Made by a program: the position numbers and the translations under genes
Assembly (NCBI GenBank): GCA_031385445.1
Contig: JANNBM010000051.1
Coordinates: forward strand, 62,001 to 126,000
Length of the DNA: 64,000 nucleotides
DNA from: CAIYZT01 sp031385445
GTDB taxonomy: Bacteria; Pseudomonadota; Alphaproteobacteria; Rhodobacterales; Rhodobacteraceae
Direction of reading: 5' to 3'
In this document: positions 41,447 to 50,073 of the stretch, in pieces
Layout: every line of letters starts with the position of its first letter
Numbering within the stretch: the first letter of the stretch is position 1
The notes under the pieces: model-generated
The model's database searches: none
Told to the model about the DNA's origin: nothing
What the model saw: the letters and a program-made list of their open reading frames with translations, nothing else

Positions 41447-43894
41447 ATGATGATGGATTTGGCAATTGCCGCGCCCTTGGCGTCGGCATTGGCGGCTAAG
41501 GGCTATGAAACCCTGACCGCGGTGCAACAGGCTGTTCTGGCTGATGGTGTGGCGGGGCGTGACCTTTTGGTTTCGGCGCAGACCGGGTCGGGCAAAACCG
41601 TGGCCTTTGGTCTGGCAATTGCGCCGGAGATATTGAACGGCGCGGACCGTCTGCTTTATGCGGACCGCCCGATGGCTCTGGTCGTGGCGCCAACGCGCGA
41701 GCTTGCGTTGCAGGTCAAGCGCGAGTTGGAATGGCTTTACGGTCCTGCAGGGGCGCAAATCGCGTCTTGTGTTGGCGGCATGGATTACCGCAACGAAAAG
41801 CGGGCGCTGGACCGCGGCGCGCATATCGTTGTCGGCACGCCCGGCCGTCTGCGCGACCATATCGAGCGCAAGTCGCTGGATCTGTCGGGCCTGAAGGCGG
41901 CGATCCTTGACGAAGCGGACGAGATGCTGGACCTCGGGTTTTCCGAGGATCTGGAGTTCATCCTTGGCGCGGCCCCCGAAGAGCGGCGCACCTTGATGTT
42001 TTCGGCGACCGTCCCGCGCGAGATTGAAAAGCTGGCGGCGACGTTCCAGCGGGATGCGCTGCGCATCATGGCGCAGGGCGAGGCGCGCCAGCATGTCGAC
42101 ATCGAATATCGGGCGCTGTCGGTGGCATCGCGCGACAAGGAACACGCGATCTTTAACCTCTTGCGGTTTTACGAGGCCCGCGCGGCCATTGTGTTCTGCA
42201 AGACCCGCGCCAATGTCAGCCATCTTTATGCCCGCATGGCGAACCGGGGCTTTCAGGTCGTCTCGATTTCGGGCGAGCTGAGCCAGGCCGAGCGGACCCA
42301 TGCGCTGCAAGCGTTGCGCGATGGGCGGGCACGGGTGTGTATCGCCACGGACGTCGCCGCACGCGGGATCGACCTGCCGGGGTTGGAATTGGTGGTGCAT
42401 TTCGATTTGCCGTCGAATTCCGAAACGCTGCTGCACCGATCTGGCCGGACGGGCCGGGCGGGGCGCAAGGGCGTCTCGGCGCTGATCGTGCCGCCGGCGG
42501 AGGCCAAAAAGGCGCAGCGGTTGCTCGCCGGGGCCAAAGTGACCGCCGATTGGGGCAAAGCGCCGGGCGCGGACGAGGTTCAGGCGCGCGAAGATCTGCG
42601 CGTCCTGGAGCATGCGTTTCTGGCCGATGTGCCAGGCGAAGAGGCCGATATGGCGGGCGAACTGCTGGGCCGCTATGGCCCGGAGCAGGTTGCGGCGGCC
42701 TTTGTGCGCCTGTGGCGCGAAGGGCGTTCTGCGCCCGAAGTTCTGTCCGATGCCCTGCCGCCGTCTGCCGCCGCCGCCCCGCGTGAGCGCGGCGAGTTTG
42801 GCGCCTCGGTCTGGTTCCGCCTGTCGGTCGGTCATACCGGCCGCGCCGAAGCGCGCTGGCTATTGCCAAAGATTTGCGAAGCGGGCGGCATCACCAAGGA
42901 TGCCATCGGCGCGATCCGGGTGAAGCAGGACGAAACCTTTGTGCAGATTCTGGAGACGCAGGTTGGCCGGTTTGGTCAGGTGACGGAACTGGACGTCGAT
43001 CTGCATATGGAAAAGCTGGTCGGCGTTCCGGATACCGAACGCGCCGATGCGCGCCCCGCGCCGCGCAAAGCACCCGTTCGTGCCGAGCGTTTCGATGCCC
43101 CCGCGCCCCGCGAAGAGCGGGCAGAGCGCCCGGTTCGTGCCGACAAGCCAGCCTATGTGCCCAAGCCCGCCCGTGTGGTCGAAGACGCCGAGGCAGAGGC
43201 CCCGCGCGCCTATACCCCGCGCGAAACCGCAGCGCCAAAGCCTTATGCGCCGCGTGAAACCAAACCTTACGCCCCGCGTGAGGCGTCGGAGGCCAAACCT
43301 TATGCCCCGCGTGAGGCGGCTGAGCGCAAGCCCTATGCCCCCCGTGCAGCGGGTGACAAGCCTTACGCTTCGCGGGAGGGCGCTGAGCGCAAGCCTTATG
43401 CCAAGCGCGACGACAGCGAGCGCAAGCCCTATGCGCCGCGCGCAGAAGCGGCGGCCAAGCCCTATGCCAAGCGGGATGATGCGGACCGCAAGCCCTATGC
43501 CCCGCGCAGTGCTGACGGCGATGCCAAAAAACCGCGCTGGAGCCCGGATGCCAAAACGGCCCCGCGCTCGGCAGGGTTCAAATCGCATGGCGGATCGCCG
43601 GACCGACCTGCCCGCGCAAGCGGTTTCAAAAGCCATGGCGGCGAAAGCACCGGATTCAAGCCGCGTGAAGAGGGCGACCGCGAAGCCAAGCGCACCTATG
43701 CGCCCAAAGGCGACGACGCGCGGCCTTATGTAAAGCGCGATGGCCCGTCGGCGGGCAAAACGGCAGGTTTCAAGAGCCACAGCGCCGAGGGTAAGAAGCC
43801 CTATGCGCCCCGGACGGCCAAGCCTGCTGCGCCAAAGGCGAGCGCTTCGGACACATCGAAGCGGTTCGTTCCGCCGAAACGTCCGCGCGCCTGA
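41447..43894 (+). CDS. DEAD-box RNA helicase with KPYAPR-repeat tail
   Basis: An 815-aa ATP-dependent RNA helicase of the DeaD/CsdA kind. The Q-motif region is TLTAVQQAVLADGV. Motifs I (SAQTGSGKT), Ia (PTRELALQ), II (DEADEMLDLG), III (MFSATVP), IV-V (IATDVAARGIDLPG) and VI (LHRSGRTGRAGRKG) follow. A DbpA-like RNA-binding domain lies near residues 440-525 (SVWFRLSVGHTGRAEARWLL). The last 270 or so residues are low-complexity and basic, with about ten KPYA(P/K/S)R units and three GFKSH units. The start is uncertain: three ATGs in a row at 41447-41455, or ATG 41393 with a better AAAGGGTG site. Confidence 0.9.
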   Translation: MMMDLAIAAPLASALAAKGYETLTAVQQAVLADGVAGRDLLVSAQTGSGKTVAFGLAIAPEILNGADRLLYADRPMALVVAPTRELALQVKRELEWLYGPAGAQIASCVGGMDYRNEKRALDRGAHIVVGTPGRLRDHIERKSLDLSGLKAAILDEADEMLDLGFSEDLEFILGAAPEERRTLMFSATVPREIEKLAATFQRDALRIMAQGEARQHVDIEYRALSVASRDKEHAIFNLLRFYEARAAIVFCKTRANVSHLYARMANRGFQVVSISGELSQAERTHALQALRDGRARVCIATDVAARGIDLPGLELVVHFDLPSNSETLLHRSGRTGRAGRKGVSALIVPPAEAKKAQRLLAGAKVTADWGKAPGADEVQAREDLRVLEHAFLADVPGEEADMAGELLGRYGPEQVAAAFVRLWREGRSAPEVLSDALPPSAAAAPRERGEFGASVWFRLSVGHTGRAEARWLLPKICEAGGITKDAIGAIRVKQDETFVQILETQVGRFGQVTELDVDLHMEKLVGVPDTERADARPAPRKAPVRAERFDAPAPREERAERPVRADKPAYVPKPARVVEDAEAEAPRAYTPRETAAPKPYAPRETKPYAPREASEAKPYAPREAAERKPYAPRAAGDKPYASREGAERKPYAKRDDSERKPYAPRAEAAAKPYAKRDDADRKPYAPRSADGDAKKPRWSPDAKTAPRSAGFKSHGGSPDRPARASGFKSHGGESTGFKPREEGDREAKRTYAPKGDDARPYVKRDGPSAGKTAGFKSHSAEGKKPYAPRTAKPAAPKASASDTSKRFVPPKRPRA

Positions 43895-43911
43895 GCGGTT
43901 GCAAGAAAACC

Positions 43912-43943
43912 AAACGGCCGCCCGGGGTTTCGGGCGGCCGTTT
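43912..43943. terminator. Strong hairpin between helicase gene and fliL
   Basis: AAACGGCCGCCCG (43912-43924) pairs perfectly with CGGGCGGCCGTTT (43931-43943), loop GGGTTT, 18 bp after the helicase stop. A and T tracts at the stem base allow use in both directions for the convergent genes. Confidence 0.8.
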
Positions 43944-44076
43944 GCATTTGGCACAAGCCCGCGGGCGTATTGCCCTGGATGTGAAAAGTGCCTTTTGGCA
44001 TCTGGGCCGATCAGGCGTTCCTGCTTCGATAACAGATCGCAAACCGGATCACCGGGTTCGCCTGGTTAGTGCTGTC

Positions 44077-44553
44077 TTAACTGTCCTGCCGGGTGATGTC
44101 CGCGATCAGGACATCCTTCACATCCTTGCCCAAAACGGATTTCGCGGCTTCGATCAGGGCTTTACGAAGCAGAACCAAATTCGCGGAATCGGTGAAAGAC
44201 CCCCGAAAACCGCCCGAATTGGCGTGATCGAACAACACTTGCAAGAACACGTCCCGCAGCTTCGGCTCTTGCTGATAGGTAACCTCGGTTGCGCCGGTTG
44301 CAACCTCAAGGCTCAGGGACATGATGACCATGGACACGACTTTGCCCTCTTCCACGATCGGAATGATGAACTGATTGTTCAACTTTACAAATTCGGGCGG
44401 CTCGGCCGGTTCAGCTTCGGCAGCGGCTTCTTCTGCCATGGCGATTTCTTCGGGGGTCTGCTCTGGCGCAGCGGGGCGCAGAAACATCCCGGCTCCGACG
44501 CCGATGCCAAGTCCAAGCAGACCAAGAAGAATGGGGAGGAGTTTGCGGATCAT
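44077..44553 (-). CDS. fliL: Flagellar basal body-associated protein FliL
   Basis: A 158-aa single-pass inner-membrane protein linked to the stator and motor: hydrophobic segment LLPILLGLLGLGIGVGAGMF at residues 5-24, an acidic Ala/Glu linker, then the periplasmic FliL domain (FIIPIVEEGKVVSMVIMSL, EPKLRDVFLQVLF). It is the last gene of the minus-strand flagellar run, 5 bp after flgH. Confidence 0.88.
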   Translation of the reverse strand: MIRKLLPILLGLLGLGIGVGAGMFLRPAAPEQTPEEIAMAEEAAAEAEPAEPPEFVKLNNQFIIPIVEEGKVVSMVIMSLSLEVATGATEVTYQQEPKLRDVFLQVLFDHANSGGFRGSFTDSANLVLLRKALIEAAKSVLGKDVKDVLIADITRQDS

Positions 44554-44558
44554 GATGC

Positions 44559-45284
44559 TCAGAACGGTAAGAGGATTTCGGCGATCTGATCGCCGTAACG
44601 CGGTTGCTGCACTTCTGAAATCTGGCCGCGCCCACCGTAAGAAATCTGCGCGCCGGCGATCTTGTCATAGGTGACTTCGTTTTGGCGTGAGATGTCGGCG
44701 GGGCGGATAAAGCCGGAAACCAGCAGCTCTCGCAGTTCAAAATTGACCCGAACCTCTTGGCGCCCCTCGATGCGGATCACGCCGTTTGGCAGCTCTTCCA
44801 CGACAGTGGCGGCCACACGCAAGGTAAGTTTTTCGTTGCGTGAGACGTTTCCCGAACCGCTGAACGTAGAATTCGAATTCGTCTCGTAGCCGGGATCAAG
44901 GGTCGTCCCGTTGGCCAACTGCGCCTCGACTCGCGATTCGATGCCGAAAAGAGACGGAATGGCCATGGATTGATCCGAAGCCCGGTCCCGCGAGGATTGG
45001 TTTGATATCTGCGCCTTGTCGTCGATTTCGATCACGACTGTCAAAATATCACCGCGCCGCGCCGCCCGCCGATCGCCCAAAAGCGCGGCATCGCCAGCGG
45101 TCCAAAGCGAGGACTGATCGGCAAAAGACAAAGGCCGCACATCCGTGGGTAAGGGCGTGGCATACAAGGCTGCGGATTCCTGCGAGCGCGCGCCGGGTGT
45201 AAAAGTCGGCGCGTAACCGACTTCGTCAAGCGATTTGCACGCGGAAAGGCCGATCAAAGCCAGCAGAATCAGGTTTCGGAGCAT
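44559..45284 (-). CDS. flgH: Flagellar L-ring protein FlgH
   Basis: A 241-aa outer-membrane lipoprotein forming the L ring. A lipobox LIGLSAC places the lipidated Cys at residue 16. The family block RRGDILTVVIEIDDKAQISN and the terminal GQISEVQQPRYGDQIAEILL are present. It follows flgA by 6 bp. flgI, often beside flgH, is not in the window. Confidence 0.93.
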   Translation of the reverse strand: MLRNLILLALIGLSACKSLDEVGYAPTFTPGARSQESAALYATPLPTDVRPLSFADQSSLWTAGDAALLGDRRAARRGDILTVVIEIDDKAQISNQSSRDRASDQSMAIPSLFGIESRVEAQLANGTTLDPGYETNSNSTFSGSGNVSRNEKLTLRVAATVVEELPNGVIRIEGRQEVRVNFELRELLVSGFIRPADISRQNEVTYDKIAGAQISYGGRGQISEVQQPRYGDQIAEILLPF

Positions 45285-45290
45285 TAGATA

Positions 45291-45719
45291 CTATCCTTGG
45301 GGTGCGGTGACTTTGATTGAGCCGTCCTGCTCGACGATGCCGGTGATGGTCGTGCGGGAGGCAAGATTCATGACGCGCACAACATCGCCGTAACCGCCCC
45401 GGTCGAGCGTTCGGGCTTCGACCTGAATGCTCAGCGTGCCGGTGATGAAGTGTAAAATCACGATTTGATTGCGGTCCACCAAGGCGGGCGGGCCAAGGTC
45501 TTCTGGCCGGATCGGTCGGCCCGCATAAATCGCGATCCGCGCCTCCATTCCAAGCACCAGATCGGGGTGATCTGCCGCCCCGTCGATGGTTTCGGGCAGG
45601 ACGGTAAAATCCGCTGATGTCAGAATGGTTTCGGGCCGAATGTTGCGACTGGCAACGATGCTGTCGGCGAAGCCGGTCGTTGGCAGCAGGGCAAGGGTCA
45701 GAAAAAGGCGCCGCATCAT
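45291..45719 (-). CDS. flgA: Flagellar P-ring assembly chaperone FlgA
   Basis: A 142-aa periplasmic protein with signal peptide MMRRLFLTLALLPTTGFA. Its SAF-type core is short (LVLGMEARIAIYAGRPIRPE) and the end is typical (VEARTLDRGGYGDVVRVMNL, TGIVEQDGSI). At 142 aa it is at the short end of the family, lacking an extra N-terminal domain. It overlaps flgG by 4 nt. Confidence 0.9.
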   Translation of the reverse strand: MMRRLFLTLALLPTTGFADSIVASRNIRPETILTSADFTVLPETIDGAADHPDLVLGMEARIAIYAGRPIRPEDLGPPALVDRNQIVILHFITGTLSIQVEARTLDRGGYGDVVRVMNLASRTTITGIVEQDGSIKVTAPQG

Positions 45720-46501
45720 CGCACCTGCGTCGTTGCGGCCAGCATCTGATCGGCCGCTGTGATGACCTTTGCATTCAGCTCATACCCGCGCTGGGCCTTG
45801 ATCAACTCGGTCACTTCGCGCACAGAATCGACCGAGCTTTCCTCAAGATAGCCCTGCCGCAAGATGCCGAGACCGTCGAGGCCGGGCGTGCCCACATTGG
45901 GCGATCCCGATGCAGCGCTTTCGACAAAAAGGTTCGAACCCGTCGCCTCCAACCCCTTTTCGTTGGTGAAGCCGACAAGGCTGAGTTGCCCCAAAAGCTG
46001 TGCGTCCACCTGATCGTCGAAATACACATAAATCTCGCCATCGTTACTGATGGAAAGGCTGCGCGCGTCCGAGGGGATCGTGATGCCCGGAACCACCGGA
46101 AAGCCGTCGGAGGTCACGATCAAACCGTCCGCGGACCTTTTAAGCGCGCCATCGCGGGTATAGGCGGAGCCGCCGGAGGGCAGCGTAACCTCCAGGTACC
46201 CCTTCCCCTCAACGGCGAGGTCCAGATCGCCGCCGGTTTCGGTCAGCGAGCCTTGGGCCAAAATCACCGAAACCGATGTCGGCCGGACGCCCAGACCAAT
46301 CTGAATGCCGGTGGGCAGCATGGACCCGTCAGACGATGAAATTGTGCCCGGCCGCGCGTATTGTTGATAGTGAAGATCGGCGAAATCGGCGCGGCGGGCG
46401 TTGTAACCCGTGGTCGACATGTTGGCGAGGTTGTTTGAAACCACGTCAACTTTCATCTGTTGGGCGGCCATTCCGGTCGCGGCGATCTGAAGCGCTTTCA
46501 T
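45716..46501 (-). CDS. flgG: Flagellar distal rod protein FlgG
   Basis: A 261-aa distal rod subunit: N-terminal coiled part (LQIAATGMAAQQMKVDVVSN, NLANMSTTGYNARRADF), central DLAVEGKGYLEV, and the C-terminal DSVREVTELIKAQRGYELNA typical of rod/hook proteins. It follows flgF by 9 bp in the same operon. Confidence 0.95.
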   Translation of the reverse strand: MKALQIAATGMAAQQMKVDVVSNNLANMSTTGYNARRADFADLHYQQYARPGTISSSDGSMLPTGIQIGLGVRPTSVSVILAQGSLTETGGDLDLAVEGKGYLEVTLPSGGSAYTRDGALKRSADGLIVTSDGFPVVPGITIPSDARSLSISNDGEIYVYFDDQVDAQLLGQLSLVGFTNEKGLEATGSNLFVESAASGSPNVGTPGLDGLGILRQGYLEESSVDSVREVTELIKAQRGYELNAKVITAADQMLAATTQVR

Positions 46502-46510
46502 CTCAATTTC

Positions 46511-47221
46511 CTATCGACCCACGGTCTGGATCATGTTGCGAAGCCGCTCGTCTTCGGCATCGAGAAACGACTGTCCTTGTTCGTAAGCGCGCTGCACCTC
46601 GATCATTCGGGCAACCTCGGTGACAGCTTCGACGTTGCTTTCTTCGATAAACCCCTGATGAATTTCGCCGCCCGTCGCAGGTTCGATCTCGGCAGCGGCC
46701 AATAGATTGCCGCCGGCATAGGTCAGGGTCAGCGGATCCACCGGCTGCCACAGGCCGATCTGACCCACGGGCACGCCGTCAGCGGAAATCGTGCCATCGG
46801 GCGCAATGCCAATATCGCGGGCGTTCGGGGGCACAAAAACCGGCGCGCCCCCCGCATCCAGCAGGCGAAGACCGTCCATGTTTACCAACTCACCCGAGGC
46901 CGAGGGCGTGAACGCCCCTGCGCGCGAAAGTCTGGGGCCATCCGGAGTTTCGATCTGAAAAAAGCCGTTGCCCTGGATGCCAAGATCATAAGTGCCGCCG
47001 GTCTGGCCAAGAACACCGTCGGTCATGTTCATGTGCCAGGCCGTGGCCCGCCCGATCGACAAGGACCGGCCATCCGGCACCGTGGCCACGAATTCCGAAA
47101 ACACCGCGCCTTGCGATTTATAGCCTTGGGTGCCGATGTTGGCGATGTTGTTGGCAACCAGATCCATCTCGCGGCGCAGGCCGGACAGGCGCGACAGGGT
47201 GACATATCCGCTGGCTTCCAT
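46511..47221 (-). CDS. flgF: Flagellar proximal rod protein FlgF
   Basis: A 236-aa rod subunit: LSGLRREMDLVANNIANIGT, QGYKSQG at the N-terminus, DLGIQGNGFFQIETPDGPRL in the middle, and NVEAVTEVARMIEVQRAYEQ at the C-terminus. I preferred the ATG at 47221 (MEASGYVTLSRLSGL), which abuts the fliQ stop, over one 15 bp upstream. Confidence 0.93.
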   Translation of the reverse strand: MEASGYVTLSRLSGLRREMDLVANNIANIGTQGYKSQGAVFSEFVATVPDGRSLSIGRATAWHMNMTDGVLGQTGGTYDLGIQGNGFFQIETPDGPRLSRAGAFTPSASGELVNMDGLRLLDAGGAPVFVPPNARDIGIAPDGTISADGVPVGQIGLWQPVDPLTLTYAGGNLLAAAEIEPATGGEIHQGFIEESNVEAVTEVARMIEVQRAYEQGQSFLDAEDERLRNMIQTVGR

Positions 47222-47222
47222 C

Positions 47223-47492
47223 TTAGCCTCCGGCAATCAAAGGGATGATGCGGTCTTGAAAAAACGTCACCAAAGAGCCGGTCATAAAGCTCATCGAAAC
47301 CCAGAACACGGCCAGCATCGCCCCGACTTTGGGCACAAACGTCAGCGTCATTTCCTGCACCGAGGTGAGGGCCTGCAACAGACCAACGACAAGGCCCATC
47401 ACGAGGGCAACTGACAACAGCGGGGCCGAGATTTTCAGGGCGACCCAAAGCCCTTCGCGCAGGGTATCGTCGATGACGGCTTCGGTCAGCAT
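47223..47492 (-). CDS. fliQ: Flagellar export apparatus protein FliQ
   Basis: An 89-aa inner-membrane component of the flagellar type III export gate, with two hydrophobic helices (KISAPLLSVALVMGLVVGLL and VGAMLAVFWVSMSFMTG) separated by QALTSVQEMTLTFVPK, the family signature. The start is at 47492 (MLTEAVIDDTL). It is set between fliE and flgF. Confidence 0.93.
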   Translation of the reverse strand: MLTEAVIDDTLREGLWVALKISAPLLSVALVMGLVVGLLQALTSVQEMTLTFVPKVGAMLAVFWVSMSFMTGSLVTFFQDRIIPLIAGG

Positions 47493-47502
47493 GGTGGCCC
47501 CC

Positions 47503-47787
47503 TTATACCGGCATCCGCAGGATTTCCTGATAGGCTTCGACCACCTTGTCGCGCACTGCAGTGACGGTTTCGACCGCCATCTGCGACTGCGCCAAGGCTT
47601 GGACCAAGGCGTGCGGATCTGCTCCACCCGTCATGGCTGCGCGCGACACGGCTTCGCTTTGGTTCAGCGTGTCGGCGAAACTGCCCGCCAGTTGCGCAAA
47701 GCCCTGCCCCGAAGAGGTTGGACTTGGCGCCGCTGCATTTCGCGCTTTTGCGTAGGACTGGGCAGCGATTGAGGTTCTGACATCCAT
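47503..47787 (-). CDS. fliE: Flagellar MS-ring/rod junction protein FliE
   Basis: A 94-aa protein joining the MS ring to the rod. The C-terminal half carries the family pattern ADPHALVQALAQSQMAVETV, TAVRDKVVEAYQEILRMPV. It lies between flgC and fliQ. Confidence 0.92.
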   Translation of the reverse strand: MDVRTSIAAQSYAKARNAAAPSPTSSGQGFAQLAGSFADTLNQSEAVSRAAMTGGADPHALVQALAQSQMAVETVTAVRDKVVEAYQEILRMPV

Positions 47788-47810
47788 TCTGGATCATTTC
47801 CCTTTTGGTT

Positions 47811-48191
47811 TTAGCGTCGCAGAAGATCGAACAGGCCCTGCGTCATTTGCCGCGCCTGATCGAAAAGTTTGAGGTTCGCCTCATAGCTGCGCTGCGCTTC
47901 GCGCGCGTCGGCCATTTCAATCACCAGATCGACATTCGATCCGTCGTAATGGCCGGTTTCATCGGCCAAAGGGTTGCCCGGATCATAGATCCGTTCAAGT
48001 TGCGAGCGGTCCAGCGTCACCGGACCCGCCTGAACCGTGCCATCGTCCATCGATTGCTGAAACGAGATCAGCTTGCGGTGATACCCCGGCGTGTCGGCGT
48101 TCGAGATGTTTTCGGACACATGGCGCAGCCGCATCGACTGTGCCTCCATCCCGGAGGCGGCGAAACTGAGCGCGGTCAACAGATCTGCCAT
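47811..48191 (-). CDS. flgC: Flagellar proximal rod protein FlgC
   Basis: A 126-aa rod subunit: AASGMEAQSMRLRHVSENIS, NADTPGYHRK at the N-terminus and SNVDLVIEMADAREAQRSYE, ANLKLFDQARQM at the C-terminus. It is 3 bp after flgB and upstream of fliE. Confidence 0.94.
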   Translation of the reverse strand: MADLLTALSFAASGMEAQSMRLRHVSENISNADTPGYHRKLISFQQSMDDGTVQAGPVTLDRSQLERIYDPGNPLADETGHYDGSNVDLVIEMADAREAQRSYEANLKLFDQARQMTQGLFDLLRR

Positions 48192-48194
48192 GAT

Positions 48195-48578
48195 TTATTT
48201 CCGCCCCAAGGCGGCGCGCAGAATGTCGCCGGCGTTTTTGATGATGGCGAGCGCTGTATCATGGTCCTGGCGCACCGAAGCCGCGCGGACCATTTCGCTT
48301 TGCAGCGAAACCGTGTTGCCATTTGGTGATGCCGGTCCATCGCGGCCCAGGGTCACCGGCGTTTCGGCCTGTGCCGCGGCGTGCAAATGGCCGGGGCGGG
48401 TGGCTTTCATCCCCGCGCCGCCCGCATCACGCCACACCGTTTCAAAATCGGTCAGATCGCGCGCCTTGAAACCCGGCGTGTCTGCATTCGCAATGTTTTC
48501 CGCGATCAGACCAAGACGTGCGCCGGAATGGGCCGCCAAAGCGCGCGCCATTTTGGAAACTTCTAAGGATTCGAACAT
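48195..48578 (-). CDS. flgB: Flagellar proximal rod protein FlgB
   Basis: A 127-aa rod subunit: RLGLIAENIANADTPGFKAR, DLTDFETVWRD and a C-terminal NTVSLQSEMVRAASVRQDHD. The start at 48578 (MFESLEVSKMARAL) matches the family; an ATG 30 bp upstream is less likely. It is the first gene of the minus-strand basal-body operon, divergent from fliI over 82 bp that must hold both promoters. Confidence 0.93.
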   Translation of the reverse strand: MFESLEVSKMARALAAHSGARLGLIAENIANADTPGFKARDLTDFETVWRDAGGAGMKATRPGHLHAAAQAETPVTLGRDGPASPNGNTVSLQSEMVRAASVRQDHDTALAIIKNAGDILRAALGRK

Positions 48579-48660
48579 CGGGGCTTCTCCCTCGACCAAC
48601 TTCATCAAGGTTTAAGAGTGATTCCTTTATAAAGGGTGCAGAGGCGAGAGGGAGAATCCC

Positions 48661-49974
48661 ATGTCTGATGTCTTTGCCGCTCTGGCAGCCAAAATTGATA
48701 AAGTTGACCCTACTTTTCCGGTCGGAAAGGTCGCGCAAATTGGCGGTGGCACGCTGCGGGTGACCGGGCTGGAAACCATCGCGGGCCTGGGGGACCGGGT
48801 GCGCATTGGAACGGCCATGGCGGGCGAAGTTATGGGCCTTGATTCTGAGGGCATGATCGTTTTGCCGGACGGGTTGACCGACGGGCTTGGCATCGGAACG
48901 CGGGTTCGTCTTGACCGGCAGGGCTCGATTGCCCCCGATGCCAGCTGGGTCGGCCGGGTGATTGATCCCTATGGCCGGCCGCTGGATGGTCGTCCTTTGA
49001 TGCCCGGTTCGGTCGGCAGGTCGCTGCGCGCGGCGGCTCCGGCGGCGGCCACGCGGCGGCGGCTTGGCGCGCGTTTGCAAACCGGAACGGCGGTGTTTGA
49101 CACGCTTTTGCCGCTGGTACGGGGGCAAAGGATCGGGCTTTTTGCGGGGTCTGGTGTGGGAAAATCCTCACTTTTGGCCAAATTTGCCAAAGGAGTTGAA
49201 GCCGATCTTGTGGTGATCGCCCTGATCGGCGAGCGGGGGCGCGAGCTGCGTGACTTCACCGAAAGCGTGCTTGGCCCCGAGGGGCTGGCCCGTGCCATCG
49301 TGGTGACGGCAACCTCGGATCAATCGGCGTTGACGCGCCGCCGCTGCGCCTGGGCCGCGATGGCTGTGGCGGAACATTTTCGCGATCAGGGGCTGCATGT
49401 CTTGCTTCTGGCCGATTCCGTGACACGCTTTGCCGAGGCGCACCGCGAGGTTGCCCTTTGTGTCGGCGAAACGCCTTCCTTGCGCGGCTATCCCCCGTCG
49501 CTGAGCCCGGCGATCATGAGCTGGGCCGAACGCGCCGGTCCGGGCCCCGAAGGGTCCGGCGATATTACGGCGGTGTTTTCGGTGCTTGTGGCGGGCTCTG
49601 ATATGGACGAGCCGGTCGCGGATATTCTGCGCGGCGTGCTCGACGGTCATGTGGTGATGGACCGCAAGATCGCCGAACGGGGCAGGTATCCGGCGATTGA
49701 TCTGCTGCGCTCGGTCAGCCGAAGCTTGCCCGAAGCGGCGAGCGGGCGCGAAAATGAGGTGATCGCCGCCGCCCGCAGATATCTTGGCGCCTATGATCGG
49801 GCCGAGATGATGATTCAGGCGGGGCTTTATTCCAAAGGGTCAGATCCCGTGATCGACGCCGCCATGCGTGTTTGGGCAGGTCTGGACGGATTTCTGGCCG
49901 AAGATGCACCCGAGAGCGGGGTCGATGGCAGCTTCGCTCGGCTGAACGAGGTGTTGTCCAAGGCAAAAGCCTAA
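48661..49974 (+). CDS. fliI: Flagellar export ATPase FliI
   Basis: A 437-aa F1-beta-like ATPase that energises flagellar protein export. It has Walker A GLFAGSGVGKSS, VVIALIGERGRELRDF, Walker B-like HVLLLADSVTRFAEAHREVA, and GETPSLRGYPPSLSPAI plus EGSGDITAVFSVLVAGSDMD, which separate FliI from ATP synthase beta. The N-terminal domain GKVAQIGGGTLRVTGLE is typical. A good GAGAGGGAGAATCCC ribosome site precedes the ATG. It is a lone plus-strand gene in this part of the cluster. Confidence 0.94.
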   Translation: MSDVFAALAAKIDKVDPTFPVGKVAQIGGGTLRVTGLETIAGLGDRVRIGTAMAGEVMGLDSEGMIVLPDGLTDGLGIGTRVRLDRQGSIAPDASWVGRVIDPYGRPLDGRPLMPGSVGRSLRAAAPAAATRRRLGARLQTGTAVFDTLLPLVRGQRIGLFAGSGVGKSSLLAKFAKGVEADLVVIALIGERGRELRDFTESVLGPEGLARAIVVTATSDQSALTRRRCAWAAMAVAEHFRDQGLHVLLLADSVTRFAEAHREVALCVGETPSLRGYPPSLSPAIMSWAERAGPGPEGSGDITAVFSVLVAGSDMDEPVADILRGVLDGHVVMDRKIAERGRYPAIDLLRSVSRSLPEAASGRENEVIAAARRYLGAYDRAEMMIQAGLYSKGSDPVIDAAMRVWAGLDGFLAEDAPESGVDGSFARLNEVLSKAKA

Positions 49975-50073
49975 GACTTTTGGGCGAAGCAGTTCTGGTT
50001 TGGATGGAAAAAATTCGCCAAAGCCGGCGGATTGGAAGGCTCTGGTGCTTGCCCTGAGGATGCCTGAATCCGG

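Noticed and set aside
41291..42835. Minus-strand 514-codon open frame
   Set aside because: Antisense to the helicase core, whose motifs are complete on the plus strand.
43205..43510. CRISPR or non-coding repeat in the helicase gene
   Set aside because: Repeats are in frame and encode the KPYAPR protein repeat.
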